This document shows, one piece after another, positions 43,232 to 50,915 of a DNA stretch of 64,000 bases (its first letter is position 1; each line of letters starts with the position of its first letter). Origin of the DNA: an uncultured bacterium (lineage in GTDB: Bacteria; Desulfobacterota; Desulfobaccia; Desulfobaccales; 0-14-0-80-60-11); NCBI GenBank assembly GCA_937943575.1, contig CALEAV010000019.1, positions 1-64,000 of the forward strand, in the 5' to 3' direction. The position numbers and the translations under genes are program-made. The notes beneath the pieces were generated by a model. That model was not told where the DNA came from. It saw only the letters and a list, made by a program, of their open reading frames with translations, and did no database searches.

Positions 43232-43873
43232 TCAGCGTCGTGCGGCGGTCAGGAGATACCCCCGGATCCCGGGGGGGCAATGACGGGGGCTCCGTGCGGC
43301 CCGTGTGGGATACCGGGCCGGATGCCGGTATGCCGCCCGCAGCCGGGGGATTTTCCGGGGCCGGGCCTTCGTGACCGCGGCGGTTTTCCTTTCGGCCTGC
43401 CGGGGGGATGGCTGGACCGCCGGCACCGCTGCCCTGGCCTCGGGAATCCGGGCCGGGGAGGAGCCCGCAGGTTGGACCGCGGGCGGGCCGGCGGCCGGCC
43501 CTGCCACGGTCGCCCCTTCTTTCATCCCCAGCCCGGCCAGCAGGGGCAGGCAGAGAAGCAAGCCCGCCGCGCCCAGGGGCGCCAGGATTTTTCCTGTCCG
43601 GGCCTGGGGGGCGGCCTCCTCAGACGGTTTGACGTCCTGCGTGCAATGAAGAACGAGGTGCGTCACTGCCAAAGAGAGCACGAAGAGGAGGCCCGAAAAC
43701 TGCACCATCTCCCAGTGGTGCCGAGGAAGGCCCAGCCAGGTGAGGGTCGCCTCCCCGCCGGAGCCGGCCGCCGGGATGAGGACGAATGTCAGCACCAGGG
43801 CGAGGCCGGCCAGGGCCGCCAGTGACAGCAGCAGCAGCACATCCACCAGAAAAGCCACTCGCCTCAGATTCAT
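43232..43873 (-). CDS. DUF4405-like membrane protein with long basic tail
   Basis: 213 residues from ATG 43873, ribosome site GGTGGAG. Three hydrophobic helices resemble the DUF4405 protein at 42087: PRHHWEMVQFSGLLF and VTHLVLHC match its heme motif, but one histidine is replaced by glutamine (VQF versus IHL). The C-terminal 80 residues are Ala/Pro/Arg-rich and look disordered. Probably a diverged paralogue; heme binding is uncertain. Confidence 0.65.
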   Translation of the reverse strand: MNLRRVAFLVDVLLLLSLAALAGLALVLTFVLIPAAGSGGEATLTWLGLPRHHWEMVQFSGLLFVLSLAVTHLVLHCTQDVKPSEEAAPQARTGKILAPLGAAGLLLCLPLLAGLGMKEGATVAGPAAGPPAVQPAGSSPARIPEARAAVPAVQPSPRQAERKTAAVTKARPRKIPRLRAAYRHPARYPTRAARSPRHCPPGIRGYLLTAARR

Positions 43874-44121
43874 GCTCCACCCGGTGCGGGGTGCATTCGC
43901 CCCCGTCTTGCGTGGTTCCCGGCATATCCCCGGGCGCCGGCGCATCCCGCCTCCCCGGGCTGACAGCCCGGTGGCAAGGCCTCGACATGGCAGTCCGGCA
44001 AGAAAGGGAGGCAGAGAGGTTGCGGGTCAGGTCCCTCCCCCGGGGAAGATGGCCGGGCAGGCCGGGGGTCTTGGGGGGATAGGGATTCTCCCCCGGGCCT
44101 GCCCGGCGGTGAGGGGGGTGG

Positions 44122-44532
44122 TTACCAACCCCAGGCCATGCCCCATTTCCTGCCCATCCCCGGGCCGGGTCCCAGGGCCGCACCGGGGGCGACCTTGCGG
44201 GCCTCCAGCTGAAACTGCAGGCCCTTTTCCTGGAGCTTGTCCCTCAAGGCGTTCAGCTCCTTCTGCTTGGCCGCAATCTTGGCCTGGTCAGGAGGGGAGG
44301 CCTGCCAGAGGGCCGCCAGTTCGGCCCGCTTCTGGACCATCTGCCGCCTGAGGTCGGTGGTGTCGTTGTAGAATTTCTGCTTGAGGTTGAAAATCTGGGT
44401 GCTCTGCTCCGGGGTCAAGGGAGCTCCGCCCCCCCAACATCCCCGGCCCCAGGGGCCGGCCCAGGCGGAAGCGGCCAGCCCCAGGCTCAACCCCAAAACC
44501 ATGACCATGAGCCGGGTGAATGTGCTCCGCAT
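44122..44532 (-). CDS. ZraP/CpxP-like periplasmic protein (copy 1)
   Basis: 136 residues. Signal peptide to about 25 (VMVLGLSLGLAASAWA), then LTPEQSTQIFNLKQKF, a long charged helix and a Gly/Met/Trp-rich C-terminus. The LTPEQ start and the helix K/R-rich pattern match the Spy/CpxP/ZraP family of metal- and stress-responsive periplasmic chaperones. It is the third of three tandem copies downstream of the sigma-54 promoter at 45580. Confidence 0.82.
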   Translation of the reverse strand: MRSTFTRLMVMVLGLSLGLAASAWAGPWGRGCWGGGAPLTPEQSTQIFNLKQKFYNDTTDLRRQMVQKRAELAALWQASPPDQAKIAAKQKELNALRDKLQEKGLQFQLEARKVAPGAALGPGPGMGRKWGMAWGW

Positions 44533-44566
44533 GAGATGTGTCCTCCTTCATCCGGGTGCCGCAAGC

Positions 44567-44971
44567 CTACCACATCTTCCAGGGACCCCCGCCCTTGCCC
44601 CAGCCGAAATAGGCGTTGGGAGCGATTTTCCGGGCCTGGGTCTGGTATTTCACCGCAATGGCCTGAATCTTGTCCCGGAGGGCGTTGATCTCTTTCTGCT
44701 TGGCCAGGATCTGTTTTTCATCCGGGTTTTCCACCGCCCAGAGGCTGTTCAGCTCATTGCGCTTGGTGAACAGCTGCTGGCGCAAGTCCTCCGTCTCCTT
44801 GAGGAACTGCTGACGCAGGTCGTAGATTTTCTGGGCCTGCTCCGGGGTCAGGGCGGCTCCCCGTCCCATGCCCCGTTGGGCCCACGCCGGGTCGGTGGTC
44901 GCCATCCCGAAGACCAGGGCCACCGCCAGAAGCAGGAACACGACTTGCAGGTGCCGATGCCACGCCTTCAT
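44567..44971 (-). CDS. ZraP/CpxP-like periplasmic protein (copy 2)
   Basis: 134 residues, closely similar to copy 1: signal peptide, then LTPEQAQKIYDLRQQF, TKRNELNSLW, LAKQKEINALRDKIQ and a Gly/Trp-rich end. Copies 1 and 2 share the motif order LTPEQ - K/R-E-L-x-x-LW - AKQKE(L/I)NALRDK, so they derive from a tandem duplication. ZraP of E. coli binds zinc and acts as chaperone and repressor of ZraSR. Confidence 0.83.
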   Translation of the reverse strand: MKAWHRHLQVVFLLLAVALVFGMATTDPAWAQRGMGRGAALTPEQAQKIYDLRQQFLKETEDLRQQLFTKRNELNSLWAVENPDEKQILAKQKEINALRDKIQAIAVKYQTQARKIAPNAYFGWGKGGGPWKMW

Positions 44972-45078
44972 GTGCTTTTCCTCCCATCTCTCTGTGGATA
45001 TTTACCGTTGCGTTGCTTACCCGGAACTCCACGCCACCGGCCGGGGAAGGCGGGGGGCCTTGCTCCCCCCCGGGGGCG

Positions 45079-45528
45079 CTACCGGCCTCTGGCCCAGCGC
45101 CCCGGGCCGCACCACCTGCAGCCCCGCCCGGCCAGCGCCGCCGCCAGCTTCTGGCGCTGCTCCGGGGTCAGGCACGCCTGACTCTCCTGCTGGAACCGGG
45201 TGACCACCTCCTGCATACGGCTGCGCAGGGCCAGAATCTCCTGCTGCCGGGCGGCGATCCGGCTCCGGTCGGGTTGGGTGTGGGACCACAGGGCCCGAAT
45301 CTCCATCCTGGCGTTGAGCAGCCGGTCCCGGAGGGGGGTGAGCTCCGCCAGCAGGGCCTGGTGCAGGCCGGCAAGCTTCACCTTCTGCTCCTCGCTCAGG
45401 TTGAGCTCTGCAGAGAGTGCCGGGTCCTGCCACCACTCAGGCCCCAGGCTCAGGGGGCCGCTGTCAGCCTGAGGGGCCGCTGCCAGCGCCATCAGGCTGA
45501 TGATGAGAAGCACTCCCAACCTTGTCAT
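45079..45528 (-). CDS. ZraP/CpxP-like periplasmic protein (copy 3)
   Basis: 149 residues, first gene after the sigma-54 promoter (leader about 41 bases). Signal peptide VLLIISLMALAAAP, then LNLSEEQKVKLAGLHQAL, MEIRALW, ARQQEILALRSRMQ and a C-terminal LTPEQRQKLAAAL with cysteine pair CRWC. It is more diverged than copies 1 and 2 and keeps the LTPEQ repeat at its end, as in E. coli Spy/CpxP. Likely periplasmic and metal- or misfolded-protein responsive. Confidence 0.82.
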   Translation of the reverse strand: MTRLGVLLIISLMALAAAPQADSGPLSLGPEWWQDPALSAELNLSEEQKVKLAGLHQALLAELTPLRDRLLNARMEIRALWSHTQPDRSRIAARQQEILALRSRMQEVVTRFQQESQACLTPEQRQKLAAALAGRGCRWCGPGRWARGR

Positions 45529-45579
45529 GCGGTTGCTCCCCGGCGACCCACTGAGGTGCGGTTCCTTGCCCTTTTATAT

Positions 45580-45596
45580 GGCAATCTTGGTGCCAA
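45580..45596 (-). promoter_or_regulatory. sigma-54 promoter of the ZraP-like operon, also readable in the other direction
   Basis: Read on the minus strand, TTGGCACCAAGATTGCC is an exact TGGCAC-N5-TTGC element; transcription would start near 45569, about 41 bases before copy 3. Because the element is nearly palindromic, the + strand also has GG-N10-GC (TGGCAATCTTGGTGCC at 45579-45594) pointing toward the divergent genes at 45908. Confidence 0.78.
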
Positions 45597-45623
45597 CCGG
45601 GGACAACCGCTCCCGACTTGGTA

Positions 45624-45636
45624 TAACTTATTGAAA
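45624..45636 (-). promoter_or_regulatory. IHF-like site near the zra-type sigma-54 promoter
   Basis: Minus strand TTTCAATAAGTTA matches WATCAANNNNTTR with one mismatch, in an AT-rich stretch (45620-45660) between the promoter and the upstream inverted repeat. Confidence 0.35.
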
Positions 45637-45764
45637 TTATATGGTAATATTTTATGGGCGGGCCGCCGCGGCCAGGGCTGCGGCGGTGCGGTCCGGCAAT
45701 GAGTGTCGGAGGGGGAGGACCGGGAAATAGGGGGTTTATCCTGAAAAAATCAGCCCTTATGGAT

Positions 45765-45801
45765 TCGACATCCCTTTTCCCGCCCTCGACGAAAATGTCG
45801 A
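45765..45801. promoter_or_regulatory. inverted repeat, candidate enhancer for the ZraR-like regulator
   Basis: TCGACAT (45765-45771) and ATGTCGA (45795-45801) form a perfect inverted repeat with a 23-base spacer, about 200 bases upstream of the minus-strand start, suiting an NtrC-type activator site. Confidence 0.4.
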
Positions 45802-45907
45802 CCCCGGGGGAGGGCAGGAGGGCAGGGGGCGGATATTTCGGCCCCCGTCAGGGCCGCGTCGCGCCGGGAAATGGTATAAATAAGTATTCCACCCTGCCGG
45901 AGTCCTG

Positions 45908-46354
45908 ATGAAAGCATGCGCCCTCGTCGCCGGCGTGCTGGTTCTGCACCTCTGTCTGCCGGGGAGCCTGCCGGCCCAGCCCAGGGGCAGGGGGCCCGGG
46001 CCTTCACCCTGCCTCCCCCTGGAAAATTTAGGGGTCACCCCGGAGCAGGAACGGGCCCTGGCGGATATCCACCGGTCTTATCAGGACCGGCTCCAGGGCC
46101 TGCGCCGCCGGCTGCTGGCCAGGCGCCTGGAGTTCAGGGCCGCCCTGGCCAATCCCCAGGCACCGGAGGAGGCCATCAGAAGCAAGGCGGAGGAGGTGCA
46201 GCGCCTGTGGCTGCAGTGCCAGCGAACCACCACCGACTACTACCTGGCCATCAGGGCGGTCCTGACCCCGGAACAGCGACAGAAATGCTTCAGCGCCCCC
46301 CCGCCCGGTTCCCCCCGGAACCTGGACAGAGAACATGACGACCAGCGCGGATAA
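45908..46354 (+). CDS. ZraP/CpxP-like periplasmic protein (copy 4, divergent)
   Basis: 148 residues. Signal peptide LVAGVLVLHLCLPGSLPAQ, then LGVTPEQERALADIHRSY, a helix LEFRAALANPQAPEEAI and a second repeat VLTPEQRQKCF. It is the fourth and most diverged member of the family in 2.3 kb. Its 3' end overlaps the kinase gene by 20 bases, so it is cotranscribed with the two-component system and may act as a periplasmic sensor partner or feedback regulator, as ZraP does for ZraS. Confidence 0.78.
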   Translation: MKACALVAGVLVLHLCLPGSLPAQPRGRGPGPSPCLPLENLGVTPEQERALADIHRSYQDRLQGLRRRLLARRLEFRAALANPQAPEEAIRSKAEEVQRLWLQCQRTTTDYYLAIRAVLTPEQRQKCFSAPPPGSPRNLDREHDDQRG

Positions 46355-48086
46355 GGCAAAACCTGCCGAGATCAGCCGACGCCGTCTGCTCCCGCCTCTG
46401 GCCACCGCCCTGGCCTTTCTGCTCTTTGCGGCGCTTTTCTGCGCCCTGGCCCTGATGGACCTGAGCCGCATCGAGAAACTCCTCGCCGCCGTGCTGCACC
46501 ACCGGGCCCTGGCCACCATCCGGTCCATCGAGCAGGCTTCCCAGGAGAGGTACCGGCAACTGCTCCGGGGCGGCGATTTCCCGGGGACCGCCGGCTTTTT
46601 CGGCGCCGAGGAGGACCTCTCGCTCCGGGAGGCCCTGGCCCGCGCCCTCATGGATCTGGCCCGCCATCTGGACCTGCAGGATCAGGAAAAGGGGATTTCC
46701 GCTAAGGAGCTGGAAAGTATTGCTGCGGCCGAAAATCTCCAGGGCATCATCCTGGTGAATGCCGACGGCCAAGTAACCGCCCAGACCGGTAAAAGCCCCC
46801 CGAACCTCCAGGCCCTGGCGGCGCCGTTTCTTGCCGGGCGGGAAGAGGTCTCCCTCCATCTCTTCGAGCCCCTCCAGCCGTCGGCCCCGGTCCACTTCAT
46901 CGGCCTGCGCCGCCTGGACGGCAAGGGGGCGGTCTTCCTGGTTCTGGGGACGCAGGGGCTGCAATTCTGGGAATGGCGCATTGCGGTCCAGGAGACCCTC
47001 CGGGAATTTCCCTGGGGCGAGGGGCTGACCTATTTCTTCCTGGAAACCCCGCAAAACCAGCTCCTGGCCCAAGGGGGCGCCCTGCCGGAGGAGACCTTGA
47101 GACAATGCCGGCTCCTGGCCGCCATCGACGCGGCTTTGGGAGGGACCGCCGGCCGCTGCACCCTGGTGGGGGAGATGCGCATCCTGGAGGTGGCGGCCCC
47201 CTTCCAGATAAACGGCCACACCATCGGCACCGCCCGGGTGGGGCTCACGACCAGCGACACCGATGCCCTCCTGGGCGAAAACCGCCGCCATATCTTCATC
47301 TGGACCGGGGTGATGATCTTTATCGGCCTTCTGGCCATGGTGCTGCTGTTTTCCTTCCAGAACCGCTACCTTTCCCGCCTCCAGGCCATGCAGGACCGGC
47401 TGCATCAGGCCGAGCGCCTCTCTTCCCTGGGAAGGCTGGCGGCCGGGGTGGCCCATGAGATCCGCAACCCCCTCAACGCCATCAGCATTGCAGTGCAGCG
47501 CCTGAAGCGGGAGTTCCTGCCGGAAAGCCAGGCCAAGCACGGGGAATTCCAGCAGCTGACCCAGGTGGTGCGGGAGGAGATCAGCCGGCTCAACGCTATC
47601 GTCGAGGATTTCCTCAGCCTCTCCCGCAGCGGCAGGCTGGATCTCCACCCCCAGCCCGTGGGGAACCTCTTTCACAAGACCCTGTTCCTGGTCCAGGAGG
47701 AGGCCAAAGCCAGGGGGGTTCAGATCCGGGTGCAGGAGGCGGATTCCTGTCCCCCGGTGGTCATGGACCTGCCGAAGATGCAGCAGGTGCTCCTCAATCT
47801 GGTGAAAAACGCCCTGGAGTCCATCTCCGGCGAGGGCACCATCACCCTGGCCGCCGCGCCGGCGGGCAGGGACTATCTGTGCATTTCCGTGGCAGACACC
47901 GGGAAAGGCATGTCCCCCGAAGAGCAGCAGCGTATTTTTGACCCCTACTACACCACCAAGGACAAGGGCATGGGGCTCGGCCTGGCCATCGCCCACGAGA
48001 TCGTCCGGGCCCACGGCGGGGACATCAGGGTGGCCAGCCGACCGGGCCGGGGCACCACCTTTGAGATTTTCCTGCCGGCGGGCTGA
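46335..48086 (+). CDS. ZraS/HydH-like membrane histidine kinase
   Basis: 583 residues: first membrane helix about 21-43, a periplasmic sensor domain about 45-318 (containing a PAS/Cache-like segment), second helix about 321-347, then HisKA with VAHEIRNPLNAI (H374) and an HATPase domain with NLVKNALESI, DTGKGMSP and GLGLAIAHEIV. It senses an envelope or metal signal and should phosphorylate the regulator downstream. The start overlaps the ZraP-like gene by 20 bases; the ribosome site is weak, suggesting translational coupling. Confidence 0.9.
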   Translation: MTTSADKAKPAEISRRRLLPPLATALAFLLFAALFCALALMDLSRIEKLLAAVLHHRALATIRSIEQASQERYRQLLRGGDFPGTAGFFGAEEDLSLREALARALMDLARHLDLQDQEKGISAKELESIAAAENLQGIILVNADGQVTAQTGKSPPNLQALAAPFLAGREEVSLHLFEPLQPSAPVHFIGLRRLDGKGAVFLVLGTQGLQFWEWRIAVQETLREFPWGEGLTYFFLETPQNQLLAQGGALPEETLRQCRLLAAIDAALGGTAGRCTLVGEMRILEVAAPFQINGHTIGTARVGLTTSDTDALLGENRRHIFIWTGVMIFIGLLAMVLLFSFQNRYLSRLQAMQDRLHQAERLSSLGRLAAGVAHEIRNPLNAISIAVQRLKREFLPESQAKHGEFQQLTQVVREEISRLNAIVEDFLSLSRSGRLDLHPQPVGNLFHKTLFLVQEEAKARGVQIRVQEADSCPPVVMDLPKMQQVLLNLVKNALESISGEGTITLAAAPAGRDYLCISVADTGKGMSPEEQQRIFDPYYTTKDKGMGLGLAIAHEIVRAHGGDIRVASRPGRGTTFEIFLPAG

Positions 48087-48148
48087 ACGTCGGCAGGCCG
48101 GGTCAGACCGGAGGGCCCCGGCCCTTGGGTCTGGGAAGATGAGGACAG

Positions 48149-49516
48149 ATGACGGCTCTCCATATCCTGATCGTGGAAGATGAGGCCTCCCAGCGGGAGA
48201 TGCTCCGCACCTTCCTCCTCAAGGAGGGGCACCTGGTGGAGACCGCCCCCGACGGGGAGCAGGGCCTGGAGCTGCTCCGCCGCCAGGCCTTCGATCTTGT
48301 GCTCATTGATTTCAAAATGCCGGGCATGAACGGCCTGGAGTTCCTTAAGGAGGCGAAACGCCTGGACCCGGAGATCGACGCGGTCATGATCACCGCCTTC
48401 GGCACCATCGACGCGGCGGTGGCCGCCATGAAGGCCGGGGCCCGGGATTATCTCACCAAGCCCATCGACCTGGACGAGCTCCTGCTCCTCATCAGGAGAA
48501 TCGGCGAACACCGGACCCTGGTGCGGGAGAATGAACTTCTGCGCCAGGAGCTGCAGGCCAGGGAGGTGACCACTGCCGCCATCATCTACCAGAGCCCCAG
48601 GATGGCCGAGTTGATCAACCTGGCGGCCCGCATCGCCCCCAGCCAGGCCACGGTCCTCATCCAGGGGGAGACCGGCACCGGCAAGGAGCTCTTCGCCCGG
48701 CTCATCCACCAGCTGAGCCCCCGGGCCGACCGGCCCCTCATTGCCGTCAACTGCGCCGCCATCCCCGAGACCCTGCTGGAGAGCGAGCTCTTCGGCCATG
48801 AGCGGGGCGCCTTCACCGGCGCGGTGCGGCGGCGCCTGGGGCGGGTGGAGCAGGCCCACGGCGGTACCCTGTTTCTGGACGAGATCAGCGAAATTCCCCT
48901 GTCCATCCAGGTGAAACTCCTGCGCTTTCTCCAGGAGCGGGAGTTTGAGCGGGTGGGCGGGGAGCGCACCCTGAAGGCCGACGTGCGCATCATCAGCGCC
49001 ACCCATCAGGATCTGGAGGCCATGGTCCGGCAGGGCACTTTCCGGGAGGACCTCTTTTACCGCCTCAATGTGGTCACCCTGCGCCTTCCGCCCCTTCGGG
49101 AGCGCCGGGAGGACATCCCCCTGCTCGTCGAGCACTTTCTCCAGCGCTTTGCCCGGGAAAACCGCAAGGCCATTGAGGGCATCAGCCGGGAAGCCCGGGA
49201 TCTCCTGGTCAAATACGATTACCCCGGCAACGTCCGGGAACTGGAAAACATCATGGAGCGGGCCGTGGTGATCTCCCGGGGGCCTGTTCTCTCCCGGGAG
49301 GATCTGCCTTTTCAGGAAGCCCGGGCCGGGGCCGCCCCGTCGCCGCCGGCAAGCCTCCAGAAGGCCGTGGAGGACCTGGAGCGGCAGATGATTCGGGAGG
49401 CCCTGGAAAAAACCGGCTTCAACCAGACCCAGGCCGCCAGGCTCCTGGGGGTGAGTGAACGGATGCTCAGATATAAGCTCAAGAAATACGGCTTGAAAAA
49501 CGGCCTTCCTCATTAA
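48149..49516 (+). CDS. ZraR-like sigma-54 dependent response regulator
   Basis: 455 residues. Receiver with phospho-acceptor D54 (LIDFKMPG), AAA+ domain with Walker A GETGTGKE at 173-180 and GAFTGA at 220-225 intact, C-terminal RELENIMERA and a Fis-type helix-turn-helix (TQAARLLGVSERMLRYKL). A GAGGAC ribosome site lies just before the ATG. Its natural target is the sigma-54 promoter at 45580 for the ZraP-like genes, matching the zraP-zraSR arrangement of E. coli. Confidence 0.92.
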   Translation: MTALHILIVEDEASQREMLRTFLLKEGHLVETAPDGEQGLELLRRQAFDLVLIDFKMPGMNGLEFLKEAKRLDPEIDAVMITAFGTIDAAVAAMKAGARDYLTKPIDLDELLLLIRRIGEHRTLVRENELLRQELQAREVTTAAIIYQSPRMAELINLAARIAPSQATVLIQGETGTGKELFARLIHQLSPRADRPLIAVNCAAIPETLLESELFGHERGAFTGAVRRRLGRVEQAHGGTLFLDEISEIPLSIQVKLLRFLQEREFERVGGERTLKADVRIISATHQDLEAMVRQGTFREDLFYRLNVVTLRLPPLRERREDIPLLVEHFLQRFARENRKAIEGISREARDLLVKYDYPGNVRELENIMERAVVISRGPVLSREDLPFQEARAGAAPSPPASLQKAVEDLERQMIREALEKTGFNQTQAARLLGVSERMLRYKLKKYGLKNGLPH

Positions 49517-50252
49517 GGACATACAGTGCCTTTAGCAGAGACCCCCTACCCCCCTGGCTTTTCTTCCGGATGGTGCCCGAATTCCCTCTCCGACCGCCGA
49601 GGCCAAGAAGAAGCAAGCCCACACCCCCCGGCCGGGCCCCCAGGGGCCGGTGGCCGTCCGCCAGGGGCGGGCGCCATTTCCCGGGGGGGGCTTCCTTCAG
49701 GGCCACCGCGGCTGGCGCCAAGCGGGTGCCCCGGGAGGCCGCCTGGTGCCGGCCGCCGGATCCGGTCTGCCTGCACACGGGATGGCGCAGTAGTCGGCAA
49801 GCCGGGAAGGACCGCAGCGGGAGAAAGGCGGATGGCGGGCAGGGAAGGGGAGAGGACCGGGCCGTCGTCCGCTCCGAGCTCCTGGGCAGGGGAGCAGGTA
49901 TCGGGCCGGGTGAACGTTGCGTGGCAGGGAAGCCCGGGGGGCAGGGAGCTCCATCGGCCGGGAAAGGAGGGTGATGCTTCCGATCGGGATGGCGGAGGCC
50001 CCCAAGGCCGGGCCGGACCATGCCATGAACCGCCCGGCGGATCGGCGGCGGAAGGCGGGGGGGGCGGCCCTTGAGCCCAAAGGAGAGTGCAAAGAAGCGG
50101 CGCAACCATCTCCGTCCCGGCAGGCCACAGGTTCAGCCGCCGAAGCCGGCCGCTCTTCCCCCGGGGACGGAAAGCCTTGGTTTACATCTCGGCCTGAGGG
50201 TGGGGGATCCGGAAAGGGCCGGATCCCTGACGCCCCACCGGAAAGACGAAGG
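49517..50252. other. non-coding gap between ZraR-like and cspA genes
   Basis: About 735 GC-rich bases with no credible gene, terminator or repeat on either strand. Confidence 0.5.
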
Positions 50253-50282
50253 GGCGGGCCCCCCGGGATCGGGGAGCCCGCC
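50253..50282 (-). terminator. hairpin after cspA-type gene
   Basis: GGCGGGC (50253-50259) pairs with GCCCGCC (50276-50282), with inner CCCC/GGGG pairing, just downstream of the stop codon on the minus strand. The following text is pyrimidine-rich but not a U-run. Confidence 0.5.
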
Positions 50283-50288
50283 GGCGGG

Positions 50289-50492
50289 TCAGACTTTGGT
50301 GACGTTCTGGGCCTGGGGGCCCTTGGCGCCCTGGACGATCTCGAATTCCACGGTCTGGTTTTCCTGCAGGGACCGGAACCCGTTCATCTGGATGGCGCTG
50401 TGATGCACAAACACATCCGGGCCGTCCTCCCGGGAAATGAATCCGAACCCCTTGGCGTCGTTGAACCACTTGACCGTACCACGTACTCTCAT
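50289..50492 (-). CDS. cspA: cold-shock domain protein (CspA family)
   Basis: 67 residues, the whole protein being one cold-shock domain. RNA-binding motifs KGFGFI and VFVHHSAI are intact, and the start [14 protein letters not shown] is diagnostic. It binds single-stranded RNA and melts secondary structure; E. coli homologues act as transcription antiterminators. A GGAGGAT ribosome site precedes ATG 50492. The 140-base leader contains a complete intrinsic terminator between promoter and gene. Confidence 0.95.
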   Translation of the reverse strand: MRVRGTVKWFNDAKGFGFISREDGPDVFVHHSAIQMNGFRSLQENQTVEFEIVQGAKGPQAQNVTKV

Positions 50493-50554
50493 GCAACTAT
50501 CCTCCGAAATGTCAATCGCCTGCAAGAAAAGCAGACCGGTAAGGGGCAGGCCAC

Positions 50555-50588
50555 AAAAAAAATCGAAACGGCCCGCGGCCGCTTCGAT
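50555..50588 (-). terminator. intrinsic terminator inside the cspA leader (attenuator candidate)
   Basis: On the minus strand ATCGAAGCGGCC (50588-50577) pairs with GGCCGTTTCGAT (50573-50562) around loop gcg, one G-U pair in the stem, followed by a run of T (50562-50555). It lies about 63 bases before the cspA start and about 46 bases after the predicted transcription start, so cspA transcription must read through it. Confidence 0.75.
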
Positions 50589-50640
50589 CCTTGGCCAGGG
50601 AGTTTTCCCCCTGGTATCTGCGTGCCTGCCATCCACTATC

Positions 50641-50669
50641 ATCATCGGCTGCCGCCGGACAATTGTCAA
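50641..50669 (-). promoter_or_regulatory. sigma-70 promoter of cspA
   Basis: Minus strand TTGACA (50664-50669) and GATGAT (50641-50646) are spaced by 17 bases; transcription would start near 50634, giving a leader of about 142 bases, typical of cspA genes. Confidence 0.65.
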
Positions 50670-50822
50670 GGAAAATCTGCCGGCCGGCGCCAAAAAAGGA
50701 GAATTCCCCCCTTGTCCCCATCCGCCCTTTCCCTCCGCCTCCAAAAAGGGTAAGCTTTCATTGAGACCGTGGCGGAAGTGATTTTTGCCGGAGGCGCTGT
50801 GGGCTCAGCGGAGTCGCCGCTT

Positions 50823-50907
50823 GCCCCTCAACCTCCCCGCCCCCCGGAGGGGATTGGGGGTGGGGGGATGGGGGCGGCAACCGCCCCCTCAGCCCCTCCC
50901 CCCACCT
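50823..50907. repeat. G/C-rich repeat copy A (upstream of second MFP gene)
   Basis: Contains GGATTGGGGGTGGGGGG and flanking C-rich runs like the copies at 52067, 55903 and 57039; lacks the CATAT part and the TAAGGG hairpin, so it is a partial or diverged copy. Confidence 0.4.
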
Positions 50908-50915
50908 TCATCGGG

